In this document: positions 17,854-26,544 of the stretch, piece after piece | How positions within the stretch are numbered: the stretch's first letter is position 1 | How the letters are laid out: each line of letters opens with the position of its first letter | DNA from: Nocardia acididurans | Lineage (GTDB): Bacteria > Actinomycetota > Actinomycetes > Mycobacteriales > Mycobacteriaceae | Assembly (NCBI RefSeq): GCF_016741815.1 | Contig: NZ_JAERRJ010000008.1 | Coordinates: 62,001-126,000, forward strand | Length of the DNA stretch: 64,000 nt | Direction of reading: 5' to 3' | Notes under the pieces: model-generated | Told to the model about the DNA's origin: nothing | Database searches by the model: none | Seen by the model: the letters and a program-made list of their open reading frames with translations, nothing else | Made by a program: the position numbers and the translations under genes

Positions 17854-18984
17854 CTATGCCGAGCCGAGCAGTTCGAGCATCCCCGCCACCGCGGCGGGCC
17901 AGGTGAACTGTTCGGCTCGGGTGCGGGCGGCGAGGCGGCGGCCGTCGGTGGGCATGGCGAGGACGTCGGTGACGGCCTGGGCGAAGGCGTCCGGGTGGTC
18001 GGCGGCTACCGCGCCGCAGTCGGCGGTGACGATATCGGCCAGGGCCGAGGAGCGGCTGGCCACCACGGGGGTGCCCGCCGCGAGGGCTTCGAGGGCGGCC
18101 AGGCCGAAGGTTTCGTGCGGGCCGGGGGCCAGGGAGACGTCGGCGGTGGCCAGCAGGGTGGCCAAATGCGTTCTGTCGTCGATGAATCCGGTGAAATGCA
18201 CGCTGGGCAGGCCGTCGTCGAGGTCGGGCAGGGAGCGGGCCCGGCGTTCGAGGGCTTCGCGGCGGGGTCCGTCCCCGGCCACGATGAGCCGGGCGTTGAC
18301 GCCCTCGCGGCGCAGCGCCCCGATCGCCTCGATACTGCGGTCCACGCGTTTCTCGACCGAGAGCCGCCCGCAGTGCACGAGCAGCGGCCGATCCGCCGCG
18401 CCCAGGTCGGTGCGCAGGCGGCGGTCCTGCCGGTGCGGGCTGAACAGGTCCAGATCCACGCCTAGCGGCACCAGTTCCACATTCTCGGCGTCGATGCGCT
18501 GGAACTCCTCCCGCGCGAAAGCCGTTGTGCAGACCACGATGTCGTAGTTCTGCGCGGTTCGCCGGTTGGCCGCGTCCGCCGCCCGCCGCGCCATCGGCCC
18601 CGGCAGCACCTGGCCCAGCAGCCGATCCAGCCGCTCATGCGAGATCATCACGCTCGCCACCTCCCGGCGGCGCGCCCAGCCGCCGAAACCGCGCAGGGTC
18701 AGCCGATCCGACACCTCGAGCACATCCGGGCGCAGCCCGCCCAGCACATCCGCCACCCGGCGCGGATCCGCCGCCCGATAGCCGCCCGTCCACGGAATCG
18801 CCATGGCAGGCACCGTGATCCGCACGACGCCGCTGGGCAGCACCTCCTCGCCGGGCCGTGCGCCGGGCACGATCAGCACCACCTCGTGCCCCGCCGCCAC
18901 ATACCCCTCGCCGAGGTGATGCAGTGCGGTGCGCAACCCCCCGGACCGCGGACCGTAGAAATTAGCCAGCTGCACTATGCGCAC
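17854..18984 (-). CDS. GT4 family mannosyltransferase, PimC-like
   Basis: A 376-residue GT-B glycosyltransferase. It starts IVQLANFYGPRSGGLRTAL, a nucleotide-sugar transferase opening that closely resembles mycobacterial PimC as I remember it, including SDRLTLRGFG, MISHERLDR and VVCTTAFAREEF. The donor site shows CGRLSVEKRVDRSIEA and the EX7E motif in HETFGLAALEALAAGTPVV. It likely transfers mannose from GDP-mannose to phosphatidylinositol mannosides or a related glycolipid at the membrane. The assignment to PimC rather than another GT4 member rests on resemblance only. Confidence 0.85.
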   Translation of the reverse strand: MRIVQLANFYGPRSGGLRTALHHLGEGYVAAGHEVVLIVPGARPGEEVLPSGVVRITVPAMAIPWTGGYRAADPRRVADVLGGLRPDVLEVSDRLTLRGFGGWARRREVASVMISHERLDRLLGQVLPGPMARRAADAANRRTAQNYDIVVCTTAFAREEFQRIDAENVELVPLGVDLDLFSPHRQDRRLRTDLGAADRPLLVHCGRLSVEKRVDRSIEAIGALRREGVNARLIVAGDGPRREALERRARSLPDLDDGLPSVHFTGFIDDRTHLATLLATADVSLAPGPHETFGLAALEALAAGTPVVASRSSALADIVTADCGAVAADHPDAFAQAVTDVLAMPTDGRRLAARTRAEQFTWPAAVAGMLELLGSA

Positions 18985-19204
18985 GGGCCGATCGTGGCAG
19001 GGCTACGGGTAACCAACGGCACCCGCACCGCCAATTCCGTGTGAACACCCGCGAAAGAACCGGCCAACCCGGGCGCGAACGCAACTGAGGTCACCTGATG
19101 CCTGTTCACCGGGTGCGAGGCGCGCAAACGTTTGTGGCGACAAAGAATCTGTGATCAAGTGGGGGCGGATGCGTGATCCCGGCCATCCGGGAAAGGGGAG
19201 ATGT

Positions 19205-19426
19205 ATGAGTGCCAGAAGTGAGCTCGAGCGGGAACTGGGTGGGCCTGTCGCCGCGCTCGAGATGTTGTCGGAGTCCGAGATCGCGGACCTGCTGCAGATG
19301 TTCAAGGACGCGCAGCGCACCGAGGCGGCCGCCATGGTCGAGGCCGTCGACAAGACGGTGGGCGCGCTGCCCTGGCCGCTGAGCACCGCGGCCAAGAAGA
19401 TCATGTTCGGCAACAAGCTCGGGTAG
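19205..19426 (+). CDS. Small protein coupled to the 407-residue gene
   Basis: 73 residues from ATG 19205, preceded by GGGGAG at 19195-19200. The sequence is helical and charged (ELERELGG, EIADLLQMFKDAQRTEA) and ends with a lysine-rich tail. It ends 5 bases before the next start and has no recognised family. The same position in front of the paralogue at 29317 holds only a 19-codon frame. Confidence 0.65.
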   Translation: MSARSELERELGGPVAALEMLSESEIADLLQMFKDAQRTEAAAMVEAVDKTVGALPWPLSTAAKKIMFGNKLG

Positions 19427-19431
19427 GGGAG

Positions 19432-20655
19432 ATGAGCGATCTGGTGACCCGGGCGCAGATCACCCTGCTGTCCCGGACCCTGCACGTATCGGACGACAAG
19501 CTGGCCCACCTGGAGAAGCTCGGGGCGGCCAACCTGCACGATCTGCAGGAACGCATGGCGAAAGTCATTTTCGCGCAACACAATGCGACGTTCTCGCGGT
19601 TGACGCTGCTGGTGCCGATCATTCCGCTCACCATCTCGCTGCCGCTGGTGCAGCGTATGGTGCCGCCGGTCATGGCCGGGCGCGCGGCGGGCGCCATCGG
19701 GGTGGATCATCCGAAGAAGGCCGCCGAGGCGGTCGGCATGCTGAAACCCGCCTACGCCGCGGACGCCGCACCGTATATGGACCCGCACGCCGTCGGGCAG
19801 CTCGCCGACGTCGCGCCCGCCGAACCGGTCATGGGGATCATCAACGAGATCCTGCGCCGCCGCGACTACGTGACAGCGGGACCATTCCTCGCCTATGCCA
19901 CACCGGAATTGGTGCGCGCGGTCGAGGACAGCGTGCACGACGACGAAGGGCTCATCCGGGCCGCGTCCTACGCGTACTCGGGCGAGAACATCAGCGTCAT
20001 CATCCGGCATCTGCTCGCCGGCAGCGGTAAGCGGATACCGAAGCTGGTGCAGACCATCATCAGCGGCTCCAAGGATCTGCGGCTGGCCGCGCTGTCGGTG
20101 TTCGCACGCTGCGACGCCGACGTGGTCGAGGGCATCGGCGACATCCTGTTCGAACTCGGCACGCCGGATGAGATCACCGACCTCGTCTCGGCGTTCATCG
20201 CCGACGGCGCGATCCCCGAGACGCTGCGCTTCACCGGGCAGCTGAGCGGCTCGGCCCTGGACAAGCTGGCCGCCACGCCGATCGCCGAGGACCCGGAGGC
20301 GATCGACGCGATCGCCGCGGCGGTGCACGGCATCACCGAGGCGGCCGTCTGGCGTGGCCTGCTGGAATTCGGTTCTCGCACCGCACCGGCCGCCGCGCGC
20401 CGAATCGGCGGCCAGATCTCGCGTTTCGACGACGACACCCTGGCCCAGCTGCCCGCGCTGGCCACCCAAGCGCAGCTGTGGCCACAGCTGCTGCGCGTAC
20501 TGGCCGCCGCCGAACCCGACGCGCAGTCGCGGATCGGCGCATCGTGGTCGGCGCTACCGGAATCCGACTGCGCGGAGCTGGAACAGCGGATCAGCGAGCT
20601 GGAACTGGACGAGGCGCTGGCCTCACTGACGGCCACGGTGCGCATCTCGCGCTGA
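19432..20655 (+). CDS. Conserved hypothetical protein, first copy of a paralogous pair
   Basis: 407 residues starting at ATG 19432 behind AGGGGAG. The sequence looks like helical repeats: pairs of amphipathic helices such as LAHLEKLGAANLHDLQERM and RRRDYVTAGPFLAYATPELVRAV, broadly like HEAT or MgtE-N-type repeats. A hydrophobic stretch (LTLLVPIIPLTISLPLVQRMV, about 57-77) may insert in or contact a membrane. The gene at 29317 encodes a protein of the same length, roughly 60% identical by eye. No function is known to me. Confidence 0.75.
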   Translation: MSDLVTRAQITLLSRTLHVSDDKLAHLEKLGAANLHDLQERMAKVIFAQHNATFSRLTLLVPIIPLTISLPLVQRMVPPVMAGRAAGAIGVDHPKKAAEAVGMLKPAYAADAAPYMDPHAVGQLADVAPAEPVMGIINEILRRRDYVTAGPFLAYATPELVRAVEDSVHDDEGLIRAASYAYSGENISVIIRHLLAGSGKRIPKLVQTIISGSKDLRLAALSVFARCDADVVEGIGDILFELGTPDEITDLVSAFIADGAIPETLRFTGQLSGSALDKLAATPIAEDPEAIDAIAAAVHGITEAAVWRGLLEFGSRTAPAAARRIGGQISRFDDDTLAQLPALATQAQLWPQLLRVLAAAEPDAQSRIGASWSALPESDCAELEQRISELELDEALASLTATVRISR

Positions 20656-20737
20656 GTCCGCGGATCTCGTCCCGAAACACCGAGATGCGTTCGGCGACAG
20701 TGGGATCACGTCCGCACGGGAACCGCCTGCGCGGCGG

Positions 20738-20768
20738 CTCCCGGTGCGGGCGGGATCCGCACCGGGAG
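20738..20768. terminator. Terminator hairpin between convergent genes
   Basis: CTCCCGGTGCGG (20738-20749) pairs perfectly with CCGCACCGGGAG (20757-20768) around a 7-base loop. A second 8-base hairpin, CTCGACCC/GGGTCGAG, follows at 20776-20796. Together they fill the gap between the 407-residue gene and the convergent reductase. Confidence 0.65.
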
Positions 20769-20863
20769 ACCCGGCCTCGACCCCTCGCGGGTCGAGACCT
20801 GCCCCGACCTGTCGCGGGTGCGAGATCTGCACGCCCCGCCACGGGTCCGAGAGCCATTGCCGC

Positions 20864-21724
20864 TCAGCGCAATTCCTCGATGGTGCGCGCGAACGCGGCG
20901 GCGCCGTGCCCGGCCCGGATCTGCCGGTCGATGAGCTCGGCGATCGGTGCGATGAGATCGGTCGCGACCCCGGCATCCCGGGACGCCCGCACGATCGCGT
21001 TCACCGCGGCCTGCTGGAATTCCAGATGCTGCACCTCGGCACTGTAGTCGCGGGAATCGATGGCCCCGGCGTATCCCGGAAACCCCTGCGCCATGGCGGT
21101 CACCCACGGCACCGCCCGCTGCGCGAACTCCTGCGCGCTGACACCGGCCGAGCTCATCATGGCGGCCCCGTGGAAGAACCCGGCGAACATCATGTACATG
21201 CCCGACAGCAGCGAGAAGTCGTAGAGCGCCGCGAGCCCCGGGTCGTCACCGAGGAATTCGGCCGTGCCCAGCAGTTCGAGCGTGGCCCGGTGCGCCTCGA
21301 ACAGCGCCTTGTCCCCGCTGTAGAGGATCGACGAGGCCGGCGTCCCGATCATCGACGGGACGGCCATGATGCCGCCGTCGAGGAACTCGATACCGTGCTC
21401 GTCCGCCCAGCGCGCCAGCTCTCGCGACTCCTCCGGCGCGGTGCTGGTCAGATTGATCAGCCGCTTGCCCCGCAGCTGCGAGACCACCGGATCCAGGGTC
21501 TGATGCACCGACGCGTGATCGAGCAGCACCGCGATGATCACCTCACCGTTGTCGATCGCCTCGGCCACCGACCCGGCCCCGACCGCACCGGCGGCCACCA
21601 ATTCCGCGTCCCGCCCGGCCGTCCGATTCCACACGGTCGCCGACACGCCACCGGTCAGGAAGGTCGCGGCCAGTGCCTTGCCCATCGCGCCGAGCCCGAG
21701 CACGGTCACCTGAGTGTTCGTCAT
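20864..21724 (-). CDS. NAD(P)-dependent oxidoreductase, imine-reductase-like
   Basis: 286 residues from ATG 21722-21724. The N-terminal Rossmann fold VTVLGLGAMGKALAATFL and the stretch FLDGGIMAVPSMIGTP followed by SILYSGD match the imine reductase signature. LYDFSLLSGMYMMFAG supplies the aspartate usually involved in catalysis in one subgroup. It would reduce cyclic imines or related C=N bonds with NADPH; the native substrate is unknown. It is divergent from the HxlR regulator at 21866 with a palindrome between them, so it is probably under that regulator's control. Confidence 0.85.
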   Translation of the reverse strand: MTNTQVTVLGLGAMGKALAATFLTGGVSATVWNRTAGRDAELVAAGAVGAGSVAEAIDNGEVIIAVLLDHASVHQTLDPVVSQLRGKRLINLTSTAPEESRELARWADEHGIEFLDGGIMAVPSMIGTPASSILYSGDKALFEAHRATLELLGTAEFLGDDPGLAALYDFSLLSGMYMMFAGFFHGAAMMSSAGVSAQEFAQRAVPWVTAMAQGFPGYAGAIDSRDYSAEVQHLEFQQAAVNAIVRASRDAGVATDLIAPIAELIDRQIRAGHGAAAFARTIEELR

Positions 21725-21819
21725 TGTGGGACAACTCCTTCGATAGTCGAGATTCATCGGCGCGCGCTGGAATCGAGGTTGCCCGCCCCGGCGTTGCCCC
21801 ACAAGTACGCACTATTTTC

Positions 21820-21835
21820 TTTGGTACTGACCAAA
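21820..21835. promoter_or_regulatory. Palindromic operator between reductase and HxlR genes
   Basis: TTTGGTACTGACCAAA has perfect 6-base arms and a 4-base spacer. It lies 30 bases before the HxlR start in an AT-rich gap and also upstream of the reductase. Binding by HxlR is inferred. Confidence 0.6.
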
Positions 21836-21865
21836 AGGTATGTATCGAGCGAGGAGGTTCGACCG

Positions 21866-22225
21866 GTGGGCGAAAAGAGATCCGGGCCATACATCTGTGG
21901 CATCGACTCCGCCATGGATGTGGTCGGCGGCAAGTGGAAAGCCCTCATCCTGTGGGAACTGCAGGCGTACGGCACCCGCCGCTTCGGCGAACTCCGTCGC
22001 GGCCTGCCCGGCGTCTCGGAGAAAATGCTCAACCAGCAACTGCGCGAACTGGTCGAGGACGACATCGTCCACCGCGAGATCTACGCGGAGATCCCACCCC
22101 GCGTCGAATACTCCCTCACCCCCGAAGGCCAAGCCCTCAACGAGGCCCTGGCCCCCCTCGGCGCCTGGGGCACCCGCCGCAACAAGCGCATCAACGCCGA
22201 GAAGGTCATCGTCGAGGTCGCCTGA
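21866..22225 (+). CDS. HxlR family transcriptional regulator
   Basis: 119 residues. The family signature is plain: YICGIDSAMDVVGGKWKALILWEL with one cysteine, then RRFGELRRGLPGVSEKMLNQQLRELVEDDIV and the wing PPRVEYSLTPEGQAL. GTG 21866 is chosen for GAGGAGG at 21851-21857. Many HxlR proteins sense aldehydes or oxidants through the N-terminal cysteine. It likely controls itself and the divergent reductase. Confidence 0.9.
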   Translation: MGEKRSGPYICGIDSAMDVVGGKWKALILWELQAYGTRRFGELRRGLPGVSEKMLNQQLRELVEDDIVHREIYAEIPPRVEYSLTPEGQALNEALAPLGAWGTRRNKRINAEKVIVEVA

Positions 22226-22287
22226 GCAGGGTTATTCGTGACTGCCCCGAAACGGTTGGCGCTGAGCGGCTTCGGGGCGTAAGACTC

Positions 22288-23799
22288 ATGGTCGTGCGAC
22301 CGGGTGAGATCTTTGCGGGGTACCGGATTACCGGGGTGCTGGGCGCCGGGGGGATGGGGACCGTGTACCTGGCGCGACATCCGCGCTTGCCGCGCGAGGA
22401 CGCGGTGAAGGTGCTGTTGCCGGCGGCGAGTGCGGATGAGACGTTCCGGGCGCGGTTCCTGCGCGAGGCGGAACTCGCGGCGCGCCTGCGGCATCCGAAT
22501 ATCGTCACGATCCACGATCGGGGCGAGAACGCCGGCTGCCTGTGGATCGCCATGCAGTATGTGGCCGGGAGTGATGCCGCGGAAGTCGCGCGGAGCGGGG
22601 AGCTGCCCGTGTGGCGGGCGGTGCACATCATCGAGGAGGCGGCGCGGGGCCTGGACGCGGCGCACGCGGCAGGGCTGCTGCATCGAGACGTGAAGCCCGC
22701 CAATATCTTGATCGCCCAGGGGTCGGCCGGACCCGATCGAGTGCTGGTGACGGACTTCGGAATCGCCCGGGCGGTGGGGGATTCGACGGCGTTGACCGAG
22801 GAGGGCGAGGTGCTCGCCACGCTCGCCTATGCCGCACCCGAGCAGATCAGTGCGGGGACGGTCGATCATCGGGCCGATGTGTACGCGCTGGGTGGGACGC
22901 TCTACTACCTGCTGACCGGTCGGACACCCTTTCCCCGGCCGACGCCCGCGACGGTGATGTACGCGCACCTCTACGAGCAGGCGCCGCGGCCGTCGCACGA
23001 AAAGCCGGGTGTCCCAGGGGAATTCGATGCCGTCATCGCCCGGGCGATGGCCAAGAATCCGGCGGACCGCTACCCGAGCTGTGGCGCGCTGGCGGCTGCC
23101 GCGGCGGCCGCATTGCGCGGGGAACGGGAACCGGACATGCCGGTGCGCGTGGAGCCGCTCCCACCCCCGCGGCGCGGCAGACGTCCGGTGACCGTGGTCG
23201 CCGTGGTCGCCCTCGTGCTCGCCGTCATCGCCGGAGTCGTGTTCTGGCGCAGGCCCTTCGGGGAGACACCGGCCGCGCCCGCGTCCGCGCAACCCTCACC
23301 TACCGTGTCGAATGCACGACCGTGGAGCACCTATCAGTTCGTGGTCGACGCCTTCCCGGACCTGTTGCCCCGCACCCCCTTCGATACCGGATACCGCGGC
23401 ATCCACTGCACCGCGTTCGCCACCACCAACGAGGACAAAGCCCAGTACGGCGCATCCCCACCGTTGGACAAGGCCCAGACCCTGGCCGCACTGCAGTGTC
23501 TGGGCGACCGTGATCCGGTGACGAACCTGATCGTGGCCTGCTACACCGCGCGGAATCCGATGCCGAACACACAGGGCCTGGTGCCGTTCGAAGGAACACC
23601 GGCAACCGAAACCTGGACGCGCGCAACGGGTAGCGGTTCGATCATGTGGGGGATGTCCGCCATGTCCGGCACCCTCGGCGGACAGGTCGCACTGTACTTC
23701 GACAGCACCACCCGCAATCACTGCCAGATCGCGGTGTTCGGCGATCTGGTCACCGGGCAGGATCTGCGCGACGGGTGGTGGCCGAATGCGCCCATCTGA
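22288..23799 (+). CDS. Membrane Ser/Thr protein kinase with 4-Cys extracellular domain (first of pair)
   Basis: 503 residues. Residues 10-275 form a Hanks-type kinase: glycine loop GAGGMG (19-24), lysine in DAVKVL (41), catalytic HRDVKPAN (132-139), DFGIA (156-160), APE (183-185). A proline/arginine linker leads to one transmembrane helix (about 301-320) and an outside domain of about 180 residues with four cysteines (GIHC, ALQC, VAC, NHC). The same outer domain recurs in the kinase at 25038. The 3' end overlaps the lipoprotein gene by 14 bases, so all three are one operon. The activating signal is unknown. Confidence 0.9.
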   Translation: MVVRPGEIFAGYRITGVLGAGGMGTVYLARHPRLPREDAVKVLLPAASADETFRARFLREAELAARLRHPNIVTIHDRGENAGCLWIAMQYVAGSDAAEVARSGELPVWRAVHIIEEAARGLDAAHAAGLLHRDVKPANILIAQGSAGPDRVLVTDFGIARAVGDSTALTEEGEVLATLAYAAPEQISAGTVDHRADVYALGGTLYYLLTGRTPFPRPTPATVMYAHLYEQAPRPSHEKPGVPGEFDAVIARAMAKNPADRYPSCGALAAAAAAALRGEREPDMPVRVEPLPPPRRGRRPVTVVAVVALVLAVIAGVVFWRRPFGETPAAPASAQPSPTVSNARPWSTYQFVVDAFPDLLPRTPFDTGYRGIHCTAFATTNEDKAQYGASPPLDKAQTLAALQCLGDRDPVTNLIVACYTARNPMPNTQGLVPFEGTPATETWTRATGSGSIMWGMSAMSGTLGGQVALYFDSTTRNHCQIAVFGDLVTGQDLRDGWWPNAPI

Positions 23800-25027
23800 C
23801 CGTGCTTTTCGCATGCTTCCCGTGCTGGGTGCACTGCTGTCGGTCGCGCTGCTGGTGAGCGGCTGTGTGATCGACGGCTCGCCCCGTCCGGTGACGCCCG
23901 ACTTCACCGGCCTCGATCTCGGCGGTTACAGCGGTGAACCGCTCACCATGCCCGCCGAGACCGGGGAAAGCCGAGGCCGCATGGTCGAATCGATCCGCAT
24001 GTTCGACGTGGCGGTGGCGCCGTCGGCGATCGATTCCGCGCTGCGCTACTACTCGGTGTTCCCGGTGCCGACACCGAATCAGGCGGTCGGCGTGCTCGCC
24101 GCCGCCACACGCGCCACGCTCACCGCCAACGGCATGCTGGCCGGAATGAGCTTCGGCGGTCACGACAATCCGACCGGGTGGCCGCAGCTGGGCGTGTCCC
24201 GGGCCATGCGGATCACCGTGCTGCGGATGCGCGACGACTCCGCGGCACGTGCGGCCGCGCGAGCGGTGGACGCCGACGACTTCGCCGTCAGTCCCGAGAA
24301 TGTGGCCGTCACCATCCCCGGATACGCGGACGCGCGCGGACATTGGCGTCCGCGCGTACCGACAGTGGCCGCGACCCTCGCGCACGGCCCCTATGTCGTC
24401 ACCGTGCTCTCCATTCAGCCGACCACCGATCTGGTGGCACTGACAGCGCCAATCCAGGCTGCCTTCGACGCCGTGCTGCCGAAGCTGGACACCTTCACCC
24501 CGACGCCCGCCGACGGGATCGCGGAACTGCCGCTGGATCGGGACGATATGCTCGCCCGCACCCTGCCCGCCGCGCCGGGACAGTGGCCGTACCCCAGCCT
24601 GTATCAGGACAACCGCAACAGTCTCGCCGGCTGGGGCGGAGCGCGCTTCGTGACCGGCGTCGTCTACGGCCCGGTCGTCGGAACCACCTGGTTCAACGAG
24701 CCGGGCGACAGCGAGATCCTCCCGATCGAGCGGGTGGCGTACGTCGGATTCACCTATGCCGCAAGGTTTCCCGATGCCGCCACCGCGCGCCGCGCCCTCG
24801 CGAAACGATCCGGCCCGGTGACCGGCCGCAATCCGGTTGCCGCACCGGGGCACATCCCGGATGCGACCTGTTTCGAGACGCCGGACGTCTCCGATCACGC
24901 CCGCGAACGACGCTTCACCTGCCAGATACTCGACGGCCGGTATCTCGCCCGGGTGTACGGCCCCGATCTGGCGACCGCGCATGCCAGGGCGACCGCACAG
25001 TACGCATTACTGGTGCGCAGTCGATAG
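23786..25027 (+). CDS. Lipoprotein between the two kinases (DUF7373-like)
   Basis: 413 residues with a lipoprotein signal: hydrophobic LGALLSVALLVSGC, lipobox LVSG-Cys at about residue 27. The mature protein is about 385 residues on the outer face of the membrane. I associate the pattern with the DUF7373 lipoprotein family of Nocardia, from memory. Two further cysteines lie near the C terminus (ATCFET and FTCQIL). Its position between, and overlap with, the kinases suggests a shared signalling unit in which the lipoprotein may bind a ligand or the sensor domains. Confidence 0.82.
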   Translation: MRPSDRAFRMLPVLGALLSVALLVSGCVIDGSPRPVTPDFTGLDLGGYSGEPLTMPAETGESRGRMVESIRMFDVAVAPSAIDSALRYYSVFPVPTPNQAVGVLAAATRATLTANGMLAGMSFGGHDNPTGWPQLGVSRAMRITVLRMRDDSAARAAARAVDADDFAVSPENVAVTIPGYADARGHWRPRVPTVAATLAHGPYVVTVLSIQPTTDLVALTAPIQAAFDAVLPKLDTFTPTPADGIAELPLDRDDMLARTLPAAPGQWPYPSLYQDNRNSLAGWGGARFVTGVVYGPVVGTTWFNEPGDSEILPIERVAYVGFTYAARFPDAATARRALAKRSGPVTGRNPVAAPGHIPDATCFETPDVSDHARERRFTCQILDGRYLARVYGPDLATAHARATAQYALLVRSR

Positions 25028-25037
25028 TGTGAGACGC

Positions 25038-26540
25038 ATGGGGGGACTACCGCCCGGAGCGGTCGTCTCGGGATACCAGGTCGTACGACTGATCGCCGCC
25101 GGGCGCAGCGGTGAGGTGTACCTGGCCCGCCATCCCCGGCTGCCACGCCACGACGCGGTCAAGGTCCTCGCGGGCATCCGCGCCGATGATCCGCGATTCC
25201 GGGCACGATTCCTGCGCGAAGCCGAACTGGCCGCGCGCCTGGACCATCCGAATATCGTCACCGTTCACGACTGCGGCAGCACCAGCGAACTGCTGTGGAT
25301 CGCCATGGAATTCGTGGATGGATACGATGCCGCGACCCTGATCCGCCGCCACCCCGCAGGCCTCTCACCGGAGCGCGCCGTCGCGCTGGTGACCGCCGCC
25401 GCGGCGGGGCTGGACGCCGCCCACCACGCCGGACTGCTGCACCTGGATGTGAAACCCGCCAACCTGCTCATCGAACCCGGCGGCGACCGAGCGGGGGATC
25501 GAGTGCTGGTCGCCGACTTCGGAATCGCCCGTGCCGCAGACGAATTCGGAGACGGACCGCAGCGGACGGTGGGAACCCTCGCCTACACCGCGCCCGAACT
25601 GATCAGCGGACGGCCCGCCGATCGCCGCTCCGACATCTATTCCCTGGGCTGCACCCTCTACCAGTTGCTCACCGGGCGAGTGCCGTTCCCGCGCGGGAAT
25701 CCGGCGGCCGTGATGCACGCACATCTCACCGTGGCACCACCACCGCCCAGCACCGTGAGTCCCGCTGTGCCCGTGGCCCTCGACGCGGTGGTGCGAAGCG
25801 CGCTCGCCAAGGATCCCGACGACCGCTACGACAGCTGCGGGGCGTTGGCGTGGGCGGCGGGCCGTGCCCTCGAAGCCGCTGCCGATGCCGCCGAAGGCAC
25901 CCCGCGCGTCGGGGACGCGGGCCGGAACGTCCGGAGAGCCGCGAGTCCGCGGCGTCGGTGGATCCGTGCCGGGCTCGTGGCAGCGGTGCTCGCGGCCGGG
26001 ACGGCGATCGCGGTGTCGAGAATGTCGTCCCCGGATTCGCCGGGCGCGGCGGTCACCACCGCGCCTGTATCGACCAGTGCGGCAGCTGTATCGAGCTGGG
26101 CGGCACACCAATTCGTCGTCGACACTGTCCCGCGGTTGCTTCCCGCCACGCCGAGTGTGGCCGGTTACCAGGGGCTGCGCTGCTCGGCCATCGACGAGCA
26201 GGGGCAATCCCTGCCTCTCGATCAGCTCGGACGGCTGGCCCAGCTCATGTGCGGAGGCGATTACCGCCCGGTGCGCGTGCTCCAGGTCCTGTGCAATACC
26301 GATCGGACACCGATCGAGCGGCCCGCGACCGGCGAGTTCGCCGCCCAGGAGACCTGGACCCGGTCCAGCGGATCCGGACTCGTCGCCTGGCGCGACAGTA
26401 CCGACAGCACCGGAAAACCCTACGGGCGCTTGCGAATCTTCTTCGACGAGCCGTCACGCAATTTCTGCGTGGTGGAGGCGCTGGGCGGTGCCGGCGGGCA
26501 GGAACTGCACGACGACTGGTGGCCTGGCGCGCCGATCTGA
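25038..26540 (+). CDS. Membrane Ser/Thr kinase with HLD catalytic motif (second of pair)
   Basis: 500 residues, organised as the kinase at 22288, with lysine in AVKVL (42), DFGIA (160-164) and APE. Two departures stand out: the glycine loop is AAGRSG instead of GXGXXG, and the catalytic loop reads HLDVKPAN (135-142), leucine replacing the usual arginine of HRD. The catalytic aspartate is kept, so it may be a non-RD kinase or weakly active. One membrane helix (about 335-352) precedes a four-cysteine outer domain ending DDWWPGAPI, homologous to DGWWPNAPI of the first kinase. ATG 25038 lies 10 bases after the lipoprotein stop. Confidence 0.88.
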   Translation: MGGLPPGAVVSGYQVVRLIAAGRSGEVYLARHPRLPRHDAVKVLAGIRADDPRFRARFLREAELAARLDHPNIVTVHDCGSTSELLWIAMEFVDGYDAATLIRRHPAGLSPERAVALVTAAAAGLDAAHHAGLLHLDVKPANLLIEPGGDRAGDRVLVADFGIARAADEFGDGPQRTVGTLAYTAPELISGRPADRRSDIYSLGCTLYQLLTGRVPFPRGNPAAVMHAHLTVAPPPPSTVSPAVPVALDAVVRSALAKDPDDRYDSCGALAWAAGRALEAAADAAEGTPRVGDAGRNVRRAASPRRRWIRAGLVAAVLAAGTAIAVSRMSSPDSPGAAVTTAPVSTSAAAVSSWAAHQFVVDTVPRLLPATPSVAGYQGLRCSAIDEQGQSLPLDQLGRLAQLMCGGDYRPVRVLQVLCNTDRTPIERPATGEFAAQETWTRSSGSGLVAWRDSTDSTGKPYGRLRIFFDEPSRNFCVVEALGGAGGQELHDDWWPGAPI

Positions 26541-26544
26541 TCGG

